This document shows positions 1 to 9,550 of a stretch of DNA of 64,000 nt, one piece after another. Source of the DNA: Rheinheimera sp. Lineage in GTDB: Bacteria > Pseudomonadota > Gammaproteobacteria > Enterobacterales > Alteromonadaceae. Made by a program: the position numbers and the translations under genes. The DNA lies in assembly GCA_003543135.1 (NCBI GenBank), contig DPJG01000032.1, positions 186,001 to 250,000 on the forward strand, in the 5' to 3' direction. Numbering within the stretch: the first letter of the stretch is position 1; each line of letters starts with the position of its first letter. The notes below the pieces were generated by a model that worked only from the letters and a program-made list of their open reading frames with translations, was not told the DNA's origin and made no database searches.

Positions 1-29
1 GATAAAACGTATGATGTTCAAATAAAAGG

Positions 30-55
30 AAAAAGCCGGGAACGCCCGGCTTTTT
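30..55. terminator. Bidirectional intrinsic terminator
   Basis: An 11-bp stem (AAAAAGCCGGG / CCCGGCTTTTT) closes an AACG loop, with A-tracts on one side and T-tracts on the other, so it can stop transcription from either direction. It serves the minus-strand glycine-zipper gene at 176-727 and whatever gene enters from the left. One plus-strand frame closes with TAA at 23-25 and may be the last codons of that left-hand gene, but too little is present to call it. Confidence 0.8.
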
Positions 56-175
56 ATTCAGTGGCCCTGCTTATTTAAAAGCAAACTCAGGCACAGGGCA
101 TCATTTTAAGTAAGTTGGTCCACTGTGCCACACCGGGAGGCTATCACCAGTGCCTCTGAGCTACTGCGTCAGACG

Positions 176-727
176 TTAGTTGCCTGCGGTCTGAGGGGCA
201 ACACCAGCCACTACCTGACCATCCTGGATCAGGATTTTTTCGCCCGGAGCCTGGTCCATCCGCACCGTTTTTAATTCACCATTGAGTAAATAACGCACGT
301 CATAACCCACAACTTTTTCCTGTGATTTTTCCACGGTTTTACAAACACGTTGGGTGTAACTCTCTACATCTTTATTTTGCATATCCTGCTGCACTTGTTT
401 ACCGGCATAACCACCGGCAGCTGCAGCAGCAACTGTGGCTACTTTTTTACCTGAACCACCGCCAATCTGGTTACCCAAAACACCACCTACCACAGCACCA
501 ATCACAGTGCCTGCAATCTGGTTTTCGTCTTTGACGGCTTTTTTCTGTTGCACGACCACGTCTTTGCACTGTTCAACAGGCTCGCTAAAACGCTCAATCA
601 CGGCTTTACTGCTCACCACTTCAGCATACTGTGGGCCTTTGTCCAGGTAGCTGTAGCCAGCAACAGAACCTAAGGCGGTCACGGCGATAGCGCCAACAAT
701 AGAACCAATCAGCATTGAGTTATTCAT
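176..727 (-). CDS. Glycine-zipper 2TM domain protein (SlyB / 17-kDa antigen type)
   Basis: A 183-residue envelope protein. Residues 1-25 form one hydrophobic segment with no lipobox cysteine, so it is probably a signal anchor. Around residues 70-110 lies a glycine-zipper hairpin (AGTVIGAVVGGVLGNQIGGG, then an Ala/Gly-rich stretch), the hallmark of the Rick_17kDa_Anti / glycine-zipper 2TM family. A basic region with two cysteines and a short C-terminal beta domain follow. Family members are outer-membrane or periplasmic proteins linked to envelope integrity; the exact role here is unknown. ATG is preceded by AAGGA. The gene stands alone, upstream of a strong terminator. Confidence 0.8.
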   Translation of the reverse strand: MNNSMLIGSIVGAIAVTALGSVAGYSYLDKGPQYAEVVSSKAVIERFSEPVEQCKDVVVQQKKAVKDENQIAGTVIGAVVGGVLGNQIGGGSGKKVATVAAAAAGGYAGKQVQQDMQNKDVESYTQRVCKTVEKSQEKVVGYDVRYLLNGELKTVRMDQAPGEKILIQDGQVVAGVAPQTAGN

Positions 728-995
728 TTGGATATCCTTGTATAGGTCGAATTTTTATAAAGTGGACTATACAAAGCTGTTGCTGTATTTAAGCTGAATG
801 AAATATACAAAAACGCTGATGTTTGTTGTGCTTGATGTTAACCTTGCGGATAGCGGCGCATTGAGACTTGGATCTTATTGCTAAGACTCAGTTTTTTCGC
901 AAAATGACAGGGCACAGCAGCAGTTTTACGCCTATCTTTTTAAGACTAATTTGTGTCTGCCATACAGTTGTATTGCGTGTTTTTCCGGGGGCATT

Positions 996-1955
996 ATGAG
1001 CAGCTTACTTTCCAATATCGACCAAAAAACTAACATAGTCGGACAAAACCGGCTGGAGTTGTTGTTGTTCCGGCTGAACAGCATGCAACCTTTTGGCATT
1101 AATGTGTTTAAAGTGCGTGAAGTGTTACAGTGCCCTGAGCTCAGTGCCTTGCCGGGTGCCCATCCCAATGTGCGGGGTATTGCCCATCTGCGCGGTGAGC
1201 CTGTCACTGTTATTGATTTAAGTATGGCGACAGGCGGTCAACCCATTACCGATCTGAGCACAGCTTATGTGCTGGTCACCGAATACAACCGCCACACCCA
1301 GGGTTTTTTGGTGGCAGGTGTGGATCGTATTATCAGCAGTAACTGGGAACAAATTATGCCGGCACCACAGGGCGCGGGCAAAGCCCATTATGTAACAGCT
1401 GTGACCAAGGTGGATAATAAGCTGGTGCAAATTCTTGATGTAGAAAAAGTATTTTCTGAAATTTCTCCGGTGGATGAAACCGTTAGCGAGTCGGTGAAAG
1501 AAAAAAGCCGGACTCTGGATTTTAAAAATCTGGTGGTGCTGGTCGCCGACGATTCTGCCGTTGCCCGTAATCAGGTGAAAAGGGCATTAGGTGCTATAGG
1601 GGTGGAAATTCAGACGGTCAATGATGGCCGGTTGGCGCTGGACTGGTTATTGGCCAAAGCAGCCGAAATAGGCGGGGATGTGTCGGCGCAGGTGCCTTTG
1701 TTAATTTCAGACATTGAGATGCCGGAAATGGATGGTTATACCCTGACGGCAGAAATTAAAGCCCATGAGCAACTAAAAAATATCCATGTCATTTTGCATT
1801 CATCGTTAAGCGGGGTGTTTAACAATGCCATGGTGAGCAAAGTGGGGGCTGACCAGTTTATTGCGAAGTTTCATCCTGACGAGCTGGTATCGGCGGTACA
1901 ACAATGGATGCACAGTGCGGCGGTGCAAAATACTGAAGCCGCACCTGCTGATTAG
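996..1955 (+). CDS. cheV: Chemotaxis protein CheV (CheW-REC)
   Basis: A 319-residue coupling protein that joins chemoreceptors to CheA and can be phosphorylated. Residues 15-160 are a CheW-like domain. A linker leads to a receiver domain (about 178-305) with the acidic pair in VLVADDS and the phospho-acceptor Asp239 in LLISDIEMP. The C-terminal lysine (FIAKFHP) completes the receiver active site. I chose ATG 996 because CheV proteins begin close to this MSSLL sequence; an in-frame ATG at 951 would add 15 residues with no family match. It is not in a che cluster here, which is common for cheV. A terminator follows directly. Confidence 0.93.
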   Translation: MSSLLSNIDQKTNIVGQNRLELLLFRLNSMQPFGINVFKVREVLQCPELSALPGAHPNVRGIAHLRGEPVTVIDLSMATGGQPITDLSTAYVLVTEYNRHTQGFLVAGVDRIISSNWEQIMPAPQGAGKAHYVTAVTKVDNKLVQILDVEKVFSEISPVDETVSESVKEKSRTLDFKNLVVLVADDSAVARNQVKRALGAIGVEIQTVNDGRLALDWLLAKAAEIGGDVSAQVPLLISDIEMPEMDGYTLTAEIKAHEQLKNIHVILHSSLSGVFNNAMVSKVGADQFIAKFHPDELVSAVQQWMHSAAVQNTEAAPAD

Positions 1956-1976
1956 CACTAAAAATACTCAAAGCAT

Positions 1977-2004
1977 AAAAAAAGCAGCTGAGGCTGCTTT
2001 TTTT
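1977..2004. terminator. Bidirectional intrinsic terminator between cheV and lnt
   Basis: A 12-bp stem (A7-GCAGC / GCTGC-T7) with a TGAG loop lies between the convergent cheV (plus) and lnt (minus). T-tracts are present on both strands, so it can end both transcripts. Confidence 0.85.
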
Positions 2005-2075
2005 ATGTTTGCTGGTTCAGGGGGGGCCTGTTGCGGATTTTTATCCCCGGGTACCATCTGTTAGCAACTTTGCTG

Positions 2076-3656
2076 TTAATCAGCTGTAGGGCGGCTAGCG
2101 CTACTGGCAAAAAAACGTGCAGAGCCCAGTCTGAAAAAAATCACAAAAGCAACAAACCACAACAACAGGCTGTCGCCGGTGCGGCTATATAAAGTGCGGC
2201 CTTGCGCCAGTTGCACTTGCGCTGTTAATACGCCATCGGCAAATTGTGGCAGCTGCGCCTGCAAGCTGCCGTCCGGTCGCGCTATACCGGTTAAACCGTT
2301 ATTGGTGGCGCGCAACAAAGGCCTGCCAAACTCCAGCGCACGCATCTGGGCAATCTGCATATGCTGCAGCGGGCCAATAGAAGCACCAAACCAGGCATCA
2401 TTGCTGACTGTTAATAAAAAGTCGGTGTCATTGGTAAAGTTGGCCTGAATTTGCCTTGGGAAGGCAATTTCAAAACACAGGGCAGCCAGCAGCTGATAGC
2501 CGTTGGCGTTCAGGTTAGGCTGCAGCCAGTCACCACGGGCAAAAGAGCTGTTGGGTAAATCAAAAAAGGGCGCAACGTCTCTGAGCCAGCGTTCAAAAGG
2601 CACAAATTCACCAATGGGCAATAAATGATGTTTCTGATAACGGTTTTTGCTTTCGTACAGGTAATCACCGGCTGTGGTTTTGCTGCCTGATTTGCCAAGT
2701 ACAATAATGCCGTTGTAGGCATCACCATTATTTTTGTAATCAAGAATGCCAGTGATCACTGCACTTTGTTGCTCAGCAGCCTGCATATCCAGATTTAATA
2801 AATAAGCCTGAGCCAGAGGTTCCAGCTGCGGAATAGCAGCTTCGGGCCACACCACAATTTGCTGCTGTAAATGCGGTTTACTCAGCTGCATATACTTTTT
2901 CATGGTCGGCAGCTCTTGCTCCGGATCCCAGCGCAGCTCCTGTTTAATATTGCCCTGCACCAGCGCCACTGAAACTTGTTCGTCGGTCAGTTGCCAGCCT
3001 TTTAACGAATTTAATAATGGACTGCTGAGCAATAACAACGCAGCCACGGCAAGCGGAATAAAACGTTGTTGCTGTTTAACTGCGCTGCTGAGCGCCGGCA
3101 GCACTGCAGCTGCGGCAAACACCAGCAAAAAGGTAATGCCGGTTTCGCCTATCAGCGGCGCCCAGGGCGCCAGCCAGCCTTCAGTTTGACTATAACCTAA
3201 TGATAACCATGGAAAACCGGTAAAAAGCCAGGAACGCAGGTTTTCACTGAGTACCCAGCAGCTGGCAAACAGCAGCGGAAATAACAGCAGATTGCCTTTG
3301 TTGATGCGATACACCGCATAACTGGCAAGTGCCGGGAACAGGCTTAAATAAGCCACCAGCAGTGCCATAATGCCAAGGCTGGCAGCCAGCGGCATACCCC
3401 CAAAAGTAGCAATGCTGACATGTACCCAGCTGATACCAAGACCAAACCAACCCAGGCCGTAAGCAAAACCAAAAAGGGCGGCCTGTCTGGCCGATTTAGC
3501 AATACCAAGTGCAAGCGCCAGCAGCGCCAAAGTGAATAAAGGTAAAAAATGCAGCTGATAAGGGGCAAAAGCCAGGGTATTGGCGATACCTGCCAACCCT
3601 AACAACAGGCTTAACAACAAAGGTTGCTGACGGAAAAATACCACTAGATTGGACAC
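2076..3656 (-). CDS. lnt: Apolipoprotein N-acyltransferase Lnt
   Basis: A 526-residue inner-membrane enzyme that adds the third acyl chain to the N-terminal cysteine of lipoproteins, using phospholipid as donor; this is the last step before Lol sorting. The N-terminal 220 residues hold several membrane helices. A periplasmic carbon-nitrogen hydrolase domain follows, then a final helix. The catalytic triad is visible as Glu272 (VVWPEAAIP), Lys342 (NRYQKHH) and Cys394 (AALCFEIAFP), spaced as in E. coli Lnt (267/335/387). It is the last gene of miaB-ybeZ-ybeY-corC-lnt, the order found in E. coli. Confidence 0.96.
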   Translation of the reverse strand: MSNLVVFFRQQPLLLSLLLGLAGIANTLAFAPYQLHFLPLFTLALLALALGIAKSARQAALFGFAYGLGWFGLGISWVHVSIATFGGMPLAASLGIMALLVAYLSLFPALASYAVYRINKGNLLLFPLLFASCWVLSENLRSWLFTGFPWLSLGYSQTEGWLAPWAPLIGETGITFLLVFAAAAVLPALSSAVKQQQRFIPLAVAALLLLSSPLLNSLKGWQLTDEQVSVALVQGNIKQELRWDPEQELPTMKKYMQLSKPHLQQQIVVWPEAAIPQLEPLAQAYLLNLDMQAAEQQSAVITGILDYKNNGDAYNGIIVLGKSGSKTTAGDYLYESKNRYQKHHLLPIGEFVPFERWLRDVAPFFDLPNSSFARGDWLQPNLNANGYQLLAALCFEIAFPRQIQANFTNDTDFLLTVSNDAWFGASIGPLQHMQIAQMRALEFGRPLLRATNNGLTGIARPDGSLQAQLPQFADGVLTAQVQLAQGRTLYSRTGDSLLLWFVAFVIFFRLGSARFFASSASRPTAD

Positions 3657-3773
3657 GGTTTGTTTACCACTTTAACAGGAACTGATAACCAACAAGCCAC
3701 CATGTTTTTGCCTGAAGCCGGCAGCAACAAGCGGATCATTGCCGGGTTGTTGGATTTTGTACTCTTTGTTCTG

Positions 3774-3802
3774 CAGAACGACGCTTATTCAGCGTCGTTC
3801 TG
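3774..3802. other. 12-bp perfect hairpin across the corC stop codon
   Basis: CAGAACGACGCT and AGCGTCGTTCTG pair perfectly around a TATTC loop. The stem includes the final codons and stop of corC. In the minus direction it is followed by CAGAACAAAG rather than a T-run, so it is not a standard intrinsic terminator. It precedes lnt by about 120 nt and may stabilise the 3' end of the upstream message or mark a processing point. Confidence 0.6.
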
Positions 3803-4651
3803 TTCAGTTTTGGGTGTAATAACCTGCAGCTGCACTAAACGGCGGCTATTGGCTTTGTGCACTTTAAAGGTCAGGCCGCCCAGTTCTATCACTTCACCTT
3901 TGGTTGGCATATGACCAAAAGCATGCAGCACTATACCACCTATGGTGCCGGCTTCTTCTTCATCAAAGCTGGTACCGAAACTTTCGTTAAATTCATCCAG
4001 CGGCGTCAGGGCGCTGACCAGATACACATGGCTGCCCAATTGGCGGATATCGGAACCTTCTTCATTGTCGTGTTCATCTTCGATGTCCCCAACAATCTGC
4101 TCCAGAATATCTTCAATGGTAATCAGACCCGACACACCACCATATTCATCGACCACTATCGCCATATGATAGCGTTTTTGCCGGAACTCTTTGAGCAGTG
4201 CATCCACTCTTTTGCTTTCCGGGATAATCACGGCAGGGCGCAATAAATCTTTTAAATGCCACTCTACATCGGGCGTCAGTGCATATTGCAGTATGTCTTT
4301 GACAATCAAAATGCCTTCGATATGGTCTTTGTCTTCATTGACCACCGGATAACGGCTGTGATTGTTTTCCAGCAGAATAGGCAGGAATTCACTGAGCGGC
4401 TGATCAATATCGATGGTGGCCATCTGTGAGCGTGGCACCATAATATCGCGGGCGCGCATTTTGGATACATCCAGCACCCCTTGCAGCATGCCTTTGGTAT
4501 CGGAGTCGATCAGATTACGCGAATTGGCTTCGGCAATGACTTCTTCTAAATCAGACAGGTCCTGAGGTTCTGCGGTAAAAATGGCGGCGATACGCTCAAG
4601 CCATGACTTCGCGGCAGAACCGCTTCTCGAGTGTGGATTGTCGTCACTCAT
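3785..4651 (-). CDS. corC: CorC/YbeX family CBS-domain protein
   Basis: A 288-residue soluble protein with two CBS domains (about residues 65-190, including SRYPVV and GLITIEDILEQIVGDIEDE) and a C-terminal CorC_HlyC transporter-associated domain (about 205-282). It has no DUF21 membrane part, so it is the short YbeX/CorC form. E. coli corC was linked to Mg/Co efflux through CorA, and newer work ties ybeX to ribosome maturation, which fits its neighbour ybeY. The gap to ybeY is 36 nt. A strong hairpin covers the stop codon. Confidence 0.92.
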   Translation of the reverse strand: MSDDNPHSRSGSAAKSWLERIAAIFTAEPQDLSDLEEVIAEANSRNLIDSDTKGMLQGVLDVSKMRARDIMVPRSQMATIDIDQPLSEFLPILLENNHSRYPVVNEDKDHIEGILIVKDILQYALTPDVEWHLKDLLRPAVIIPESKRVDALLKEFRQKRYHMAIVVDEYGGVSGLITIEDILEQIVGDIEDEHDNEEGSDIRQLGSHVYLVSALTPLDEFNESFGTSFDEEEAGTIGGIVLHAFGHMPTKGEVIELGGLTFKVHKANSRRLVQLQVITPKTEQNDAE

Positions 4652-4687
4652 AATGTAAAAACCAGCTCCGTGTTAGGTTGAACTCTG

Positions 4688-5146
4688 TTATTCAGGAATC
4701 ACATAAGGATCGGCAAAACCAAGTTCTGCCAGGATCTGAATTTCTTCTGCTTCCATTTCGGTCGCATCTTCTTCATTTATATGGTCAAAGCCAAGTAAAT
4801 GCAAGCTGCCATGCACCACCATATGGGCCCAATGTGCAGTTAAAGTTTTGTTTTGTTCAGCGGCTTCTCGGGCCACCACCTGAGCACAAATCACTAAATC
4901 TCCGAGGAGCGGCAGTTCCACACCGGGCGGGCACTGAAACGGAAAACTCAGCACATTGGTGGGTTTATTTTTTTCACGATAATCAAAATTCAGTTGCTGG
5001 CTTTCAGCTTCATCGACAATCCGCACCGTCACTTCAGCTTCAGCCTGAAAAGGTAAAATGGCCGCTTCCAGCCATTGCTGAATTTGATGTTCGCCGGGCA
5101 GATTGTCGGCTGTACTGGCCAGTTGTAAATCTAAAATAATACTCAT
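4688..5146 (-). CDS. ybeY: Endoribonuclease / rRNA maturation factor YbeY
   Basis: A 152-residue metalloprotein needed for 16S rRNA 3'-end maturation and 70S quality control. The zinc-binding signature [11 protein letters not shown] supplies His112, His116 and His122, matching E. coli His114/118/124. The length matches the family. Its start overlaps the end of ybeZ by 4 nt, indicating translational coupling; YbeY and YbeZ are known partners. Confidence 0.96.
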   Translation of the reverse strand: MSIILDLQLASTADNLPGEHQIQQWLEAAILPFQAEAEVTVRIVDEAESQQLNFDYREKNKPTNVLSFPFQCPPGVELPLLGDLVICAQVVAREAAEQNKTLTAHWAHMVVHGSLHLLGFDHINEEDATEMEAEEIQILAELGFADPYVIPE

Positions 5147-6294
5147 GATGCTGCTGTATCCGAATTGGGCGTTGCTTTTTTCGCCCTGCTGCGTGTTTTG
5201 GCTGCCGGCGGCTCAGCTGCTATTGCTGGTGTTGCGACAGGGGTTGTGATGGCACTGGCTGCCAGCCTTGCGGCCTGCTCAGCTTCGCGCTCTGCCTGTT
5301 TTTTTGCGGCCGCTTCAGCCTCAAAGGCCTCATAAGCCAGCACAATTTTTTGCACCACAGGGTGGCGTACCACATCTTTGGCAACAAAATAGTTAAAACT
5401 CAGCGCATCCACTTTGGACAGCACGTCAATAGCGTGTTTTAGGCCTGAATAAGTGCCACGGGGTAAATCCACCTGGGTAACATCACCGGTAATCACCGCT
5501 TTGGAATTAAAACCAATGCGGGTTAAAAACATTTTCATCTGTTCAACAGTGGTGTTCTGGCTTTCATCCAGAATAATAAAAGCATCACTTAAAGTTCGGC
5601 CACGCATATAAGCCAGCGGCGCAATTTCGATGGTGCCACGCTCAAGATATTTTTCTACTTTTTCAAAACCCAGCATATCAAACAAGGCGTCGTATAACGG
5701 GCGCAGGTAAGGGTCCACTTTTTGCGCTAAATCACCAGGTAAAAAACCCAGTTTTTCACCGGCTTCTACCGCAGGGCGGGTCAGCACAATACGGCGCACC
5801 TGGTTTTTCTCCAGAGCGTCCACGGCACAAGCCACAGCTAAATAAGTTTTACCTGTGCCGGCCGGGCCAATACCAAAAGTAACATCGTGGCGCAAAATAT
5901 TGGCCACATAACGGCTTTGGTTTGGATTGCGCCCTTTAATTAACCCTTTTTTGGTTTTAATGCTGACTTCCTGCGCCTGCTCATCCACCTGCACTAAAGT
6001 GGCCGGATGTTCCACGCCGCTGATAGCCAAATGCACCTGCTCGGATGTTAAAGGCACCAGCTTACCGCTGTCATTGATGGTTTCGTTGTACAGGTTCTGC
6101 ACCAACTGCTGCACTAAGGGCAGCTGGGCTGTGAAACCAAGCAAACGGAATTTGTCGTCACGTAAACTGAGCTGAACCCGGAAATGGCGTTCAATCTGGC
6201 GGATATGGTCATCAAAGGGGCCGCATAATAACGACAAACGCTGATGATCGGTGGGTTCTAGGGTAAATTCGATACTGCTGACTGGATTATCCAA
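5143..6294 (-). CDS. ybeZ: PhoH-like ATPase YbeZ
   Basis: A 383-residue PhoH-family ATPase. The N-terminal 120 residues resemble the RNA-binding region of PhoH-like proteins. The Walker A motif GPAGTGKT is at 143-150, with a Walker B-like IILDESQN further on. The last 60 residues are low-complexity Ala/Glu/Lys-rich sequence, longer than in E. coli YbeZ (about 346 residues). It overlaps ybeY by 4 nt and probably acts with it in rRNA or mRNA processing. Confidence 0.93.
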   Translation of the reverse strand: MDNPVSSIEFTLEPTDHQRLSLLCGPFDDHIRQIERHFRVQLSLRDDKFRLLGFTAQLPLVQQLVQNLYNETINDSGKLVPLTSEQVHLAISGVEHPATLVQVDEQAQEVSIKTKKGLIKGRNPNQSRYVANILRHDVTFGIGPAGTGKTYLAVACAVDALEKNQVRRIVLTRPAVEAGEKLGFLPGDLAQKVDPYLRPLYDALFDMLGFEKVEKYLERGTIEIAPLAYMRGRTLSDAFIILDESQNTTVEQMKMFLTRIGFNSKAVITGDVTQVDLPRGTYSGLKHAIDVLSKVDALSFNYFVAKDVVRHPVVQKIVLAYEAFEAEAAAKKQAEREAEQAARLAASAITTPVATPAIAAEPPAAKTRSRAKKATPNSDTAAS

Positions 6295-6317
6295 AGGTCC
6301 TGTTCTCTGTGGTTAAC

Positions 6318-6347
6318 GAGGCCGCGGCTTAAGCCTGGTGCGGCCTC
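6318..6347. other. Nested hairpin between miaB and ybeZ
   Basis: GAGGCCGC and GCGGCCTC form an 8-bp stem enclosing the palindrome GGCTTAAGCC, inside the 71-nt gap between miaB and ybeZ. No T-run follows on the minus strand, so it is more likely a processing or partial-attenuation structure than a full terminator. Confidence 0.5.
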
Positions 6348-6365
6348 TGTAAAACTGTACTCGAC

Positions 6366-7790
6366 TCAGGGTTGATAGGTCTGTACCCCAAGTGGATCGG
6401 CTTTTGGCTGACGTGCCAGAATTTGTTGTGGTGACACGTCGCGGCGTAAACCCATTTCTTTTTCGGTGCGAACCACCACACCTTTTAAAGAATTGGTAAA
6501 TACATCAGTAATTTTGACATCAACAAAACCACCGATCATATCAGGGGTGCCTTCGAAGTTGACGACCCTGTTGTTTTCGGTGCGGCCGGTCAGTTCCATC
6601 AAGTCTTTTTTCGACGGACCTTCCACCAGAATACGTTGTTCCGTGCCTAACATGCCACGGGCTATCTGCAATGATTGCTGGTTAATGCGATCCTGCAGAA
6701 TGTATAACCGTTGTTTTTTCTCTTCTTCACTGACGTCGTCCGGTAAATCGGCTGCAGGCGTGCCTGGACGGGCGCTGTAAATAAAGCTGAAGCTCATATC
6801 AAAACCGATACTGGCGATTAAGTCCATGGTTTGGGCAAAATCTTCTGCAGTTTCACCCGGGAAACCAATAATAAAGTCAGATGACATGCTTAAATTTGGC
6901 CGGATTTTTTTCAGCGCACGAATTTTGGCTTTGTACTCCAGCGCTGTGTGGTTGCGTTTCATCAGCGTCAGAATACGGTCTGAACCCGACTGTACAGGTA
7001 AATGCAAATGATCCACCAGCTCTGGCACGTCACGGTACACTTCAATAATATCGTCTGTAAATTCAACAGGATGCGATGTGGTATAACGAATGCGGTCAAT
7101 GCCGTCTATGGCGGCCACTAACCTTAATAACTCGGAAAAATGGCAAATTTTGCCATCATGGGTTTCACCACGGTAAGCGTTGACGTTCTGACCCAATAAA
7201 TTGACTTCACGCACACCTTGTTCGGCCAGCTGGGCAATTTCCAGCAGCACGTCATCGAGCGGGCGGCTGACTTCTTCACCGCGGGTATAAGGCACCACAC
7301 AGAAAGTACAATATTTAGAGCAGCCTTCCATAATGGACACAAAGGCGGTTGGGCCTTCAGCTTTTGGCTCTGGCAGACGGTCAAATTTTTCAATTTCAGG
7401 GAAAGATACATCCACCACAGGCGAACGGTCGCCTTTGACTGAGTTGATCATTTCCGGCAGGCGGTGCAGCGTTTGTGGCCCAAAAATAATGTCAACATAA
7501 GGCGCACGTTCACGGATAGAAGCGCCTTCCTGTGAGGCAACACAACCACCTACACCAATAATTAAATTAGGGTTTTTCTTTTTCAGCGGGCGCCAGCGGC
7601 CCAGTTGATGAAACACTTTTTCCTGTGCTTTTTCACGGATAGAACAAGTGTTCAGCAGAATGACATCGGCTTCTTCCGCTTCTTCAGTCAGCGTATAGCC
7701 ATGAGTGGCATCCAACAAGTCGGCCATTTTCGATGAATCGTATTCGTTCATCTGGCAGCCCCAGGTTTTAATGTGCAGCTTTTTGCTCAT
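6366..7790 (-). CDS. miaB: tRNA-2-methylthio-N6-dimethylallyladenosine synthase MiaB
   Basis: A 474-residue radical-SAM methylthiotransferase that converts i6A37 to ms2i6A37 in tRNAs reading UNN codons. The N-terminal MTTase domain has Cys12, Cys49 and Cys83 for the auxiliary 4Fe-4S cluster. The radical-SAM motif CSKYCTFC gives Cys157/161/164, numbering identical to E. coli MiaB. A TRAM domain ends near residue 445. It heads the cluster that continues through ybeZ-ybeY-corC-lnt. Confidence 0.97.
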   Translation of the reverse strand: MSKKLHIKTWGCQMNEYDSSKMADLLDATHGYTLTEEAEEADVILLNTCSIREKAQEKVFHQLGRWRPLKKKNPNLIIGVGGCVASQEGASIRERAPYVDIIFGPQTLHRLPEMINSVKGDRSPVVDVSFPEIEKFDRLPEPKAEGPTAFVSIMEGCSKYCTFCVVPYTRGEEVSRPLDDVLLEIAQLAEQGVREVNLLGQNVNAYRGETHDGKICHFSELLRLVAAIDGIDRIRYTTSHPVEFTDDIIEVYRDVPELVDHLHLPVQSGSDRILTLMKRNHTALEYKAKIRALKKIRPNLSMSSDFIIGFPGETAEDFAQTMDLIASIGFDMSFSFIYSARPGTPAADLPDDVSEEEKKQRLYILQDRINQQSLQIARGMLGTEQRILVEGPSKKDLMELTGRTENNRVVNFEGTPDMIGGFVDVKITDVFTNSLKGVVVRTEKEMGLRRDVSPQQILARQPKADPLGVQTYQP

Positions 7791-8244
7791 GGTAAATTCT
7801 TGCCTGTAAAAGTCGTCAACTACAAAAGGGCTGGCATTTTACCCGAGCCGGCTGCTGAGTGCCAGCATCTGCTGTGTTTAATGATGCTGGCAACAACAGG
7901 CTTTTTTGTGTTGAACGCCGAATTGCCGCAGCAGGCTTATTTTGTTGCGCTACACTGGAAATATTGCTTATTTAAACCCGGACTTCAGCGCCGCCTGAAC
8001 TGAGCCATCTTCCCAATCCCCGGTCCTGCAGTATGGTGACTGGGGATTTTTTCTTTGTGCTGCTTTTCTTTGCTTGATTAGTTACCTCTTTATTTTTTAT
8101 CCATTTTTTTGCTTTTGCTGGCGGAATTTAAGCCGGCATTTTTGCCACACAGAAAAATTATTTCAGCTTTTACTAAACCATTTTTGTGCTCAGTACGACT
8201 CTGTTTACAACAGCTGTCACTGATAAAGACACAAAGGAGTTTTA
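7791..8244. other. 454-nt intergenic region between divergent miaB and the exporter operon
   Basis: No convincing protein gene lies here. It holds a perfect 10-bp inverted repeat (TGCCAGCATC 7860-7869 / GATGCTGGCA 7883-7892), a clear plus-strand terminator at 8015-8052, a weaker dyad near 8118-8137 (GCTGGC / GCCGGC) followed by ATTTTT, and the leader of the exporter operon ending in AAGGAG before ATG 8245. Since no plus-strand gene lies upstream, the terminator may end a small RNA; I could not fix a promoter. Confidence 0.5.
8015..8052 (+). terminator. Orphan plus-strand intrinsic terminator
   Basis: An 11-bp stem with one G-T pair (AATCCCCGGTC / GACTGGGGATT) and a 12-nt loop runs into TTTTTT. 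The minus strand lacks a T-tract after the stem, so it is directional. The nearest plus-strand gene upstream is cheV, about 6 kb away and already terminated, so this stop belongs to an unannotated transcript starting within or just upstream of this gap. Confidence 0.65.
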
Positions 8245-9522
8245 ATGAAAATAGCTGAACCCAGTGGCCAGGATGAGATCCGACGCCAGCGTAAAAAAAT
8301 AACGCCAGCCCTTGGCTGGAGCCTTGCTGCTGTTGCACTGCTGGTATTGCTGGGCTGGCAACTCAGCCCGGCGCTTGCCCGTTGGCAGGAGTCAGAGATG
8401 TCGGTATCCATGGCCAGAGAGCGGCTGGACGCGGTCAAAACCGCTGCTTTTATCCGGGATGTGTCTGTGCAGGGCAAAGTGGTGGCGGCGGTCAGTCCTA
8501 AACTTTATGCACCGGCCGACGGCACCGTCAGCTTTTTTGCCGAAGCCGGCACCACAGTCAAAAAAGGCGATGTGATAGCTGCCATTGACAGCCCTGAGCT
8601 TGATAGCAAGCTCAAACAGGAACAGGCCAGCCTTAATAGTCTGGCCACGGGCCTGGAGCGGCAAAAAATTCAGTCGCGTAAACAGCAGCTGATGGACCAA
8701 AAGGCGGTGGATTTAGCCAAAGTGGCACTGACCACGGCCGAGCGGGAAAAACGCCGTGCCGATCAGGGTTACAGCGTAAAAGCCATTAGCCAGATTGATT
8801 ATGAAAAAGCCGGTGATGAGTTAAATAACGCCAGGCTGCAGTTTGAGCATGCGGTGCGGGACGCCAAACTAAATAAAGAAAGTCTGGATTTTGAATCCAC
8901 AGCATTGTCGCAGGAGCTGGAGCGTCAGACCTTACTGGTGGCCAATTTGCAGCGTCAGGTGTCGGCTTTGCAGGTGCAATCGCCGGTGGACGGCATTATC
9001 GGCAACCTCGCCACCGACAATAAAACCTACTTAAGCAAAAACCAGTTGTTGTTGTCTGTGGTTGATTTAAGCCAGTTTGAAGTGGAAATTGCCATTCCGG
9101 AAAGTTATGCCGACGACTTAAGCCTGGGCATGCCGGTGGAAGTGACGCTGGATCAGCAGCTCTATCAGGCACAGCTGGTCAGTATCTCCCCTGAGATTGT
9201 TGATAATCAGGTGACAGGCCGGGTTCGTTTTAAAGGTAAAACGCCAGCTGGCCTTCGGCAAAACCAACGTCTGGCCAGCCGCATTTTGCTGGAGCAGCGT
9301 GACGCCGTATTGCAGGTGGCGCGTGGCCAGTTTTTAGAAAGCTCCAATGGCCAGTTTGCCTACAAGGTGCAAAACGGTGTGGCGGTAAAAACCCCTATTA
9401 CGCTCGGTGCCCGCAGTCTGGCTGCAGTTGAGGTGCTCAGCGGCCTGAATGAAGGCGACCAAATTATTATTTCCGGCACCGATATGTTTCAGGGCGCCAA
9501 TCAAGTTCAGCTGAATCAATAA
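8245..9522 (+). CDS. HlyD/MacA-type periplasmic adaptor of an ABC exporter
   Basis: A 425-residue membrane-fusion protein with a basic N-terminus, one transmembrane helix (about 25-45), a barrel-sandwich lipoyl half-motif (about 75-115), a long alpha-helical hairpin (about 120-235, heptad-like, rich in Lys/Glu/Gln), the second lipoyl half (VQSPVDGIIGNL) and beta-barrel domains. Such adaptors bridge an inner-membrane pump to an outer-membrane channel. It starts a four-gene operon; the gap to the ATPase gene is 28 nt. RBS AAGGAG precedes the ATG. The substrate is not evident from sequence. Confidence 0.9.
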   Translation: MKIAEPSGQDEIRRQRKKITPALGWSLAAVALLVLLGWQLSPALARWQESEMSVSMARERLDAVKTAAFIRDVSVQGKVVAAVSPKLYAPADGTVSFFAEAGTTVKKGDVIAAIDSPELDSKLKQEQASLNSLATGLERQKIQSRKQQLMDQKAVDLAKVALTTAEREKRRADQGYSVKAISQIDYEKAGDELNNARLQFEHAVRDAKLNKESLDFESTALSQELERQTLLVANLQRQVSALQVQSPVDGIIGNLATDNKTYLSKNQLLLSVVDLSQFEVEIAIPESYADDLSLGMPVEVTLDQQLYQAQLVSISPEIVDNQVTGRVRFKGKTPAGLRQNQRLASRILLEQRDAVLQVARGQFLESSNGQFAYKVQNGVAVKTPITLGARSLAAVEVLSGLNEGDQIIISGTDMFQGANQVQLNQ

Positions 9523-9550
9523 CAGGCTCAAGGAGCCCTGAGGTTTATTT

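Noticed and set aside
7773-8003. 76-codon plus-strand frame opposite the miaB start
   Set aside because: It overlaps the miaB 5' end on the other strand, lacks a ribosome-binding site, and its product shows no domain or membrane signal. It is probably a chance frame, although a transcript in this region remains possible.
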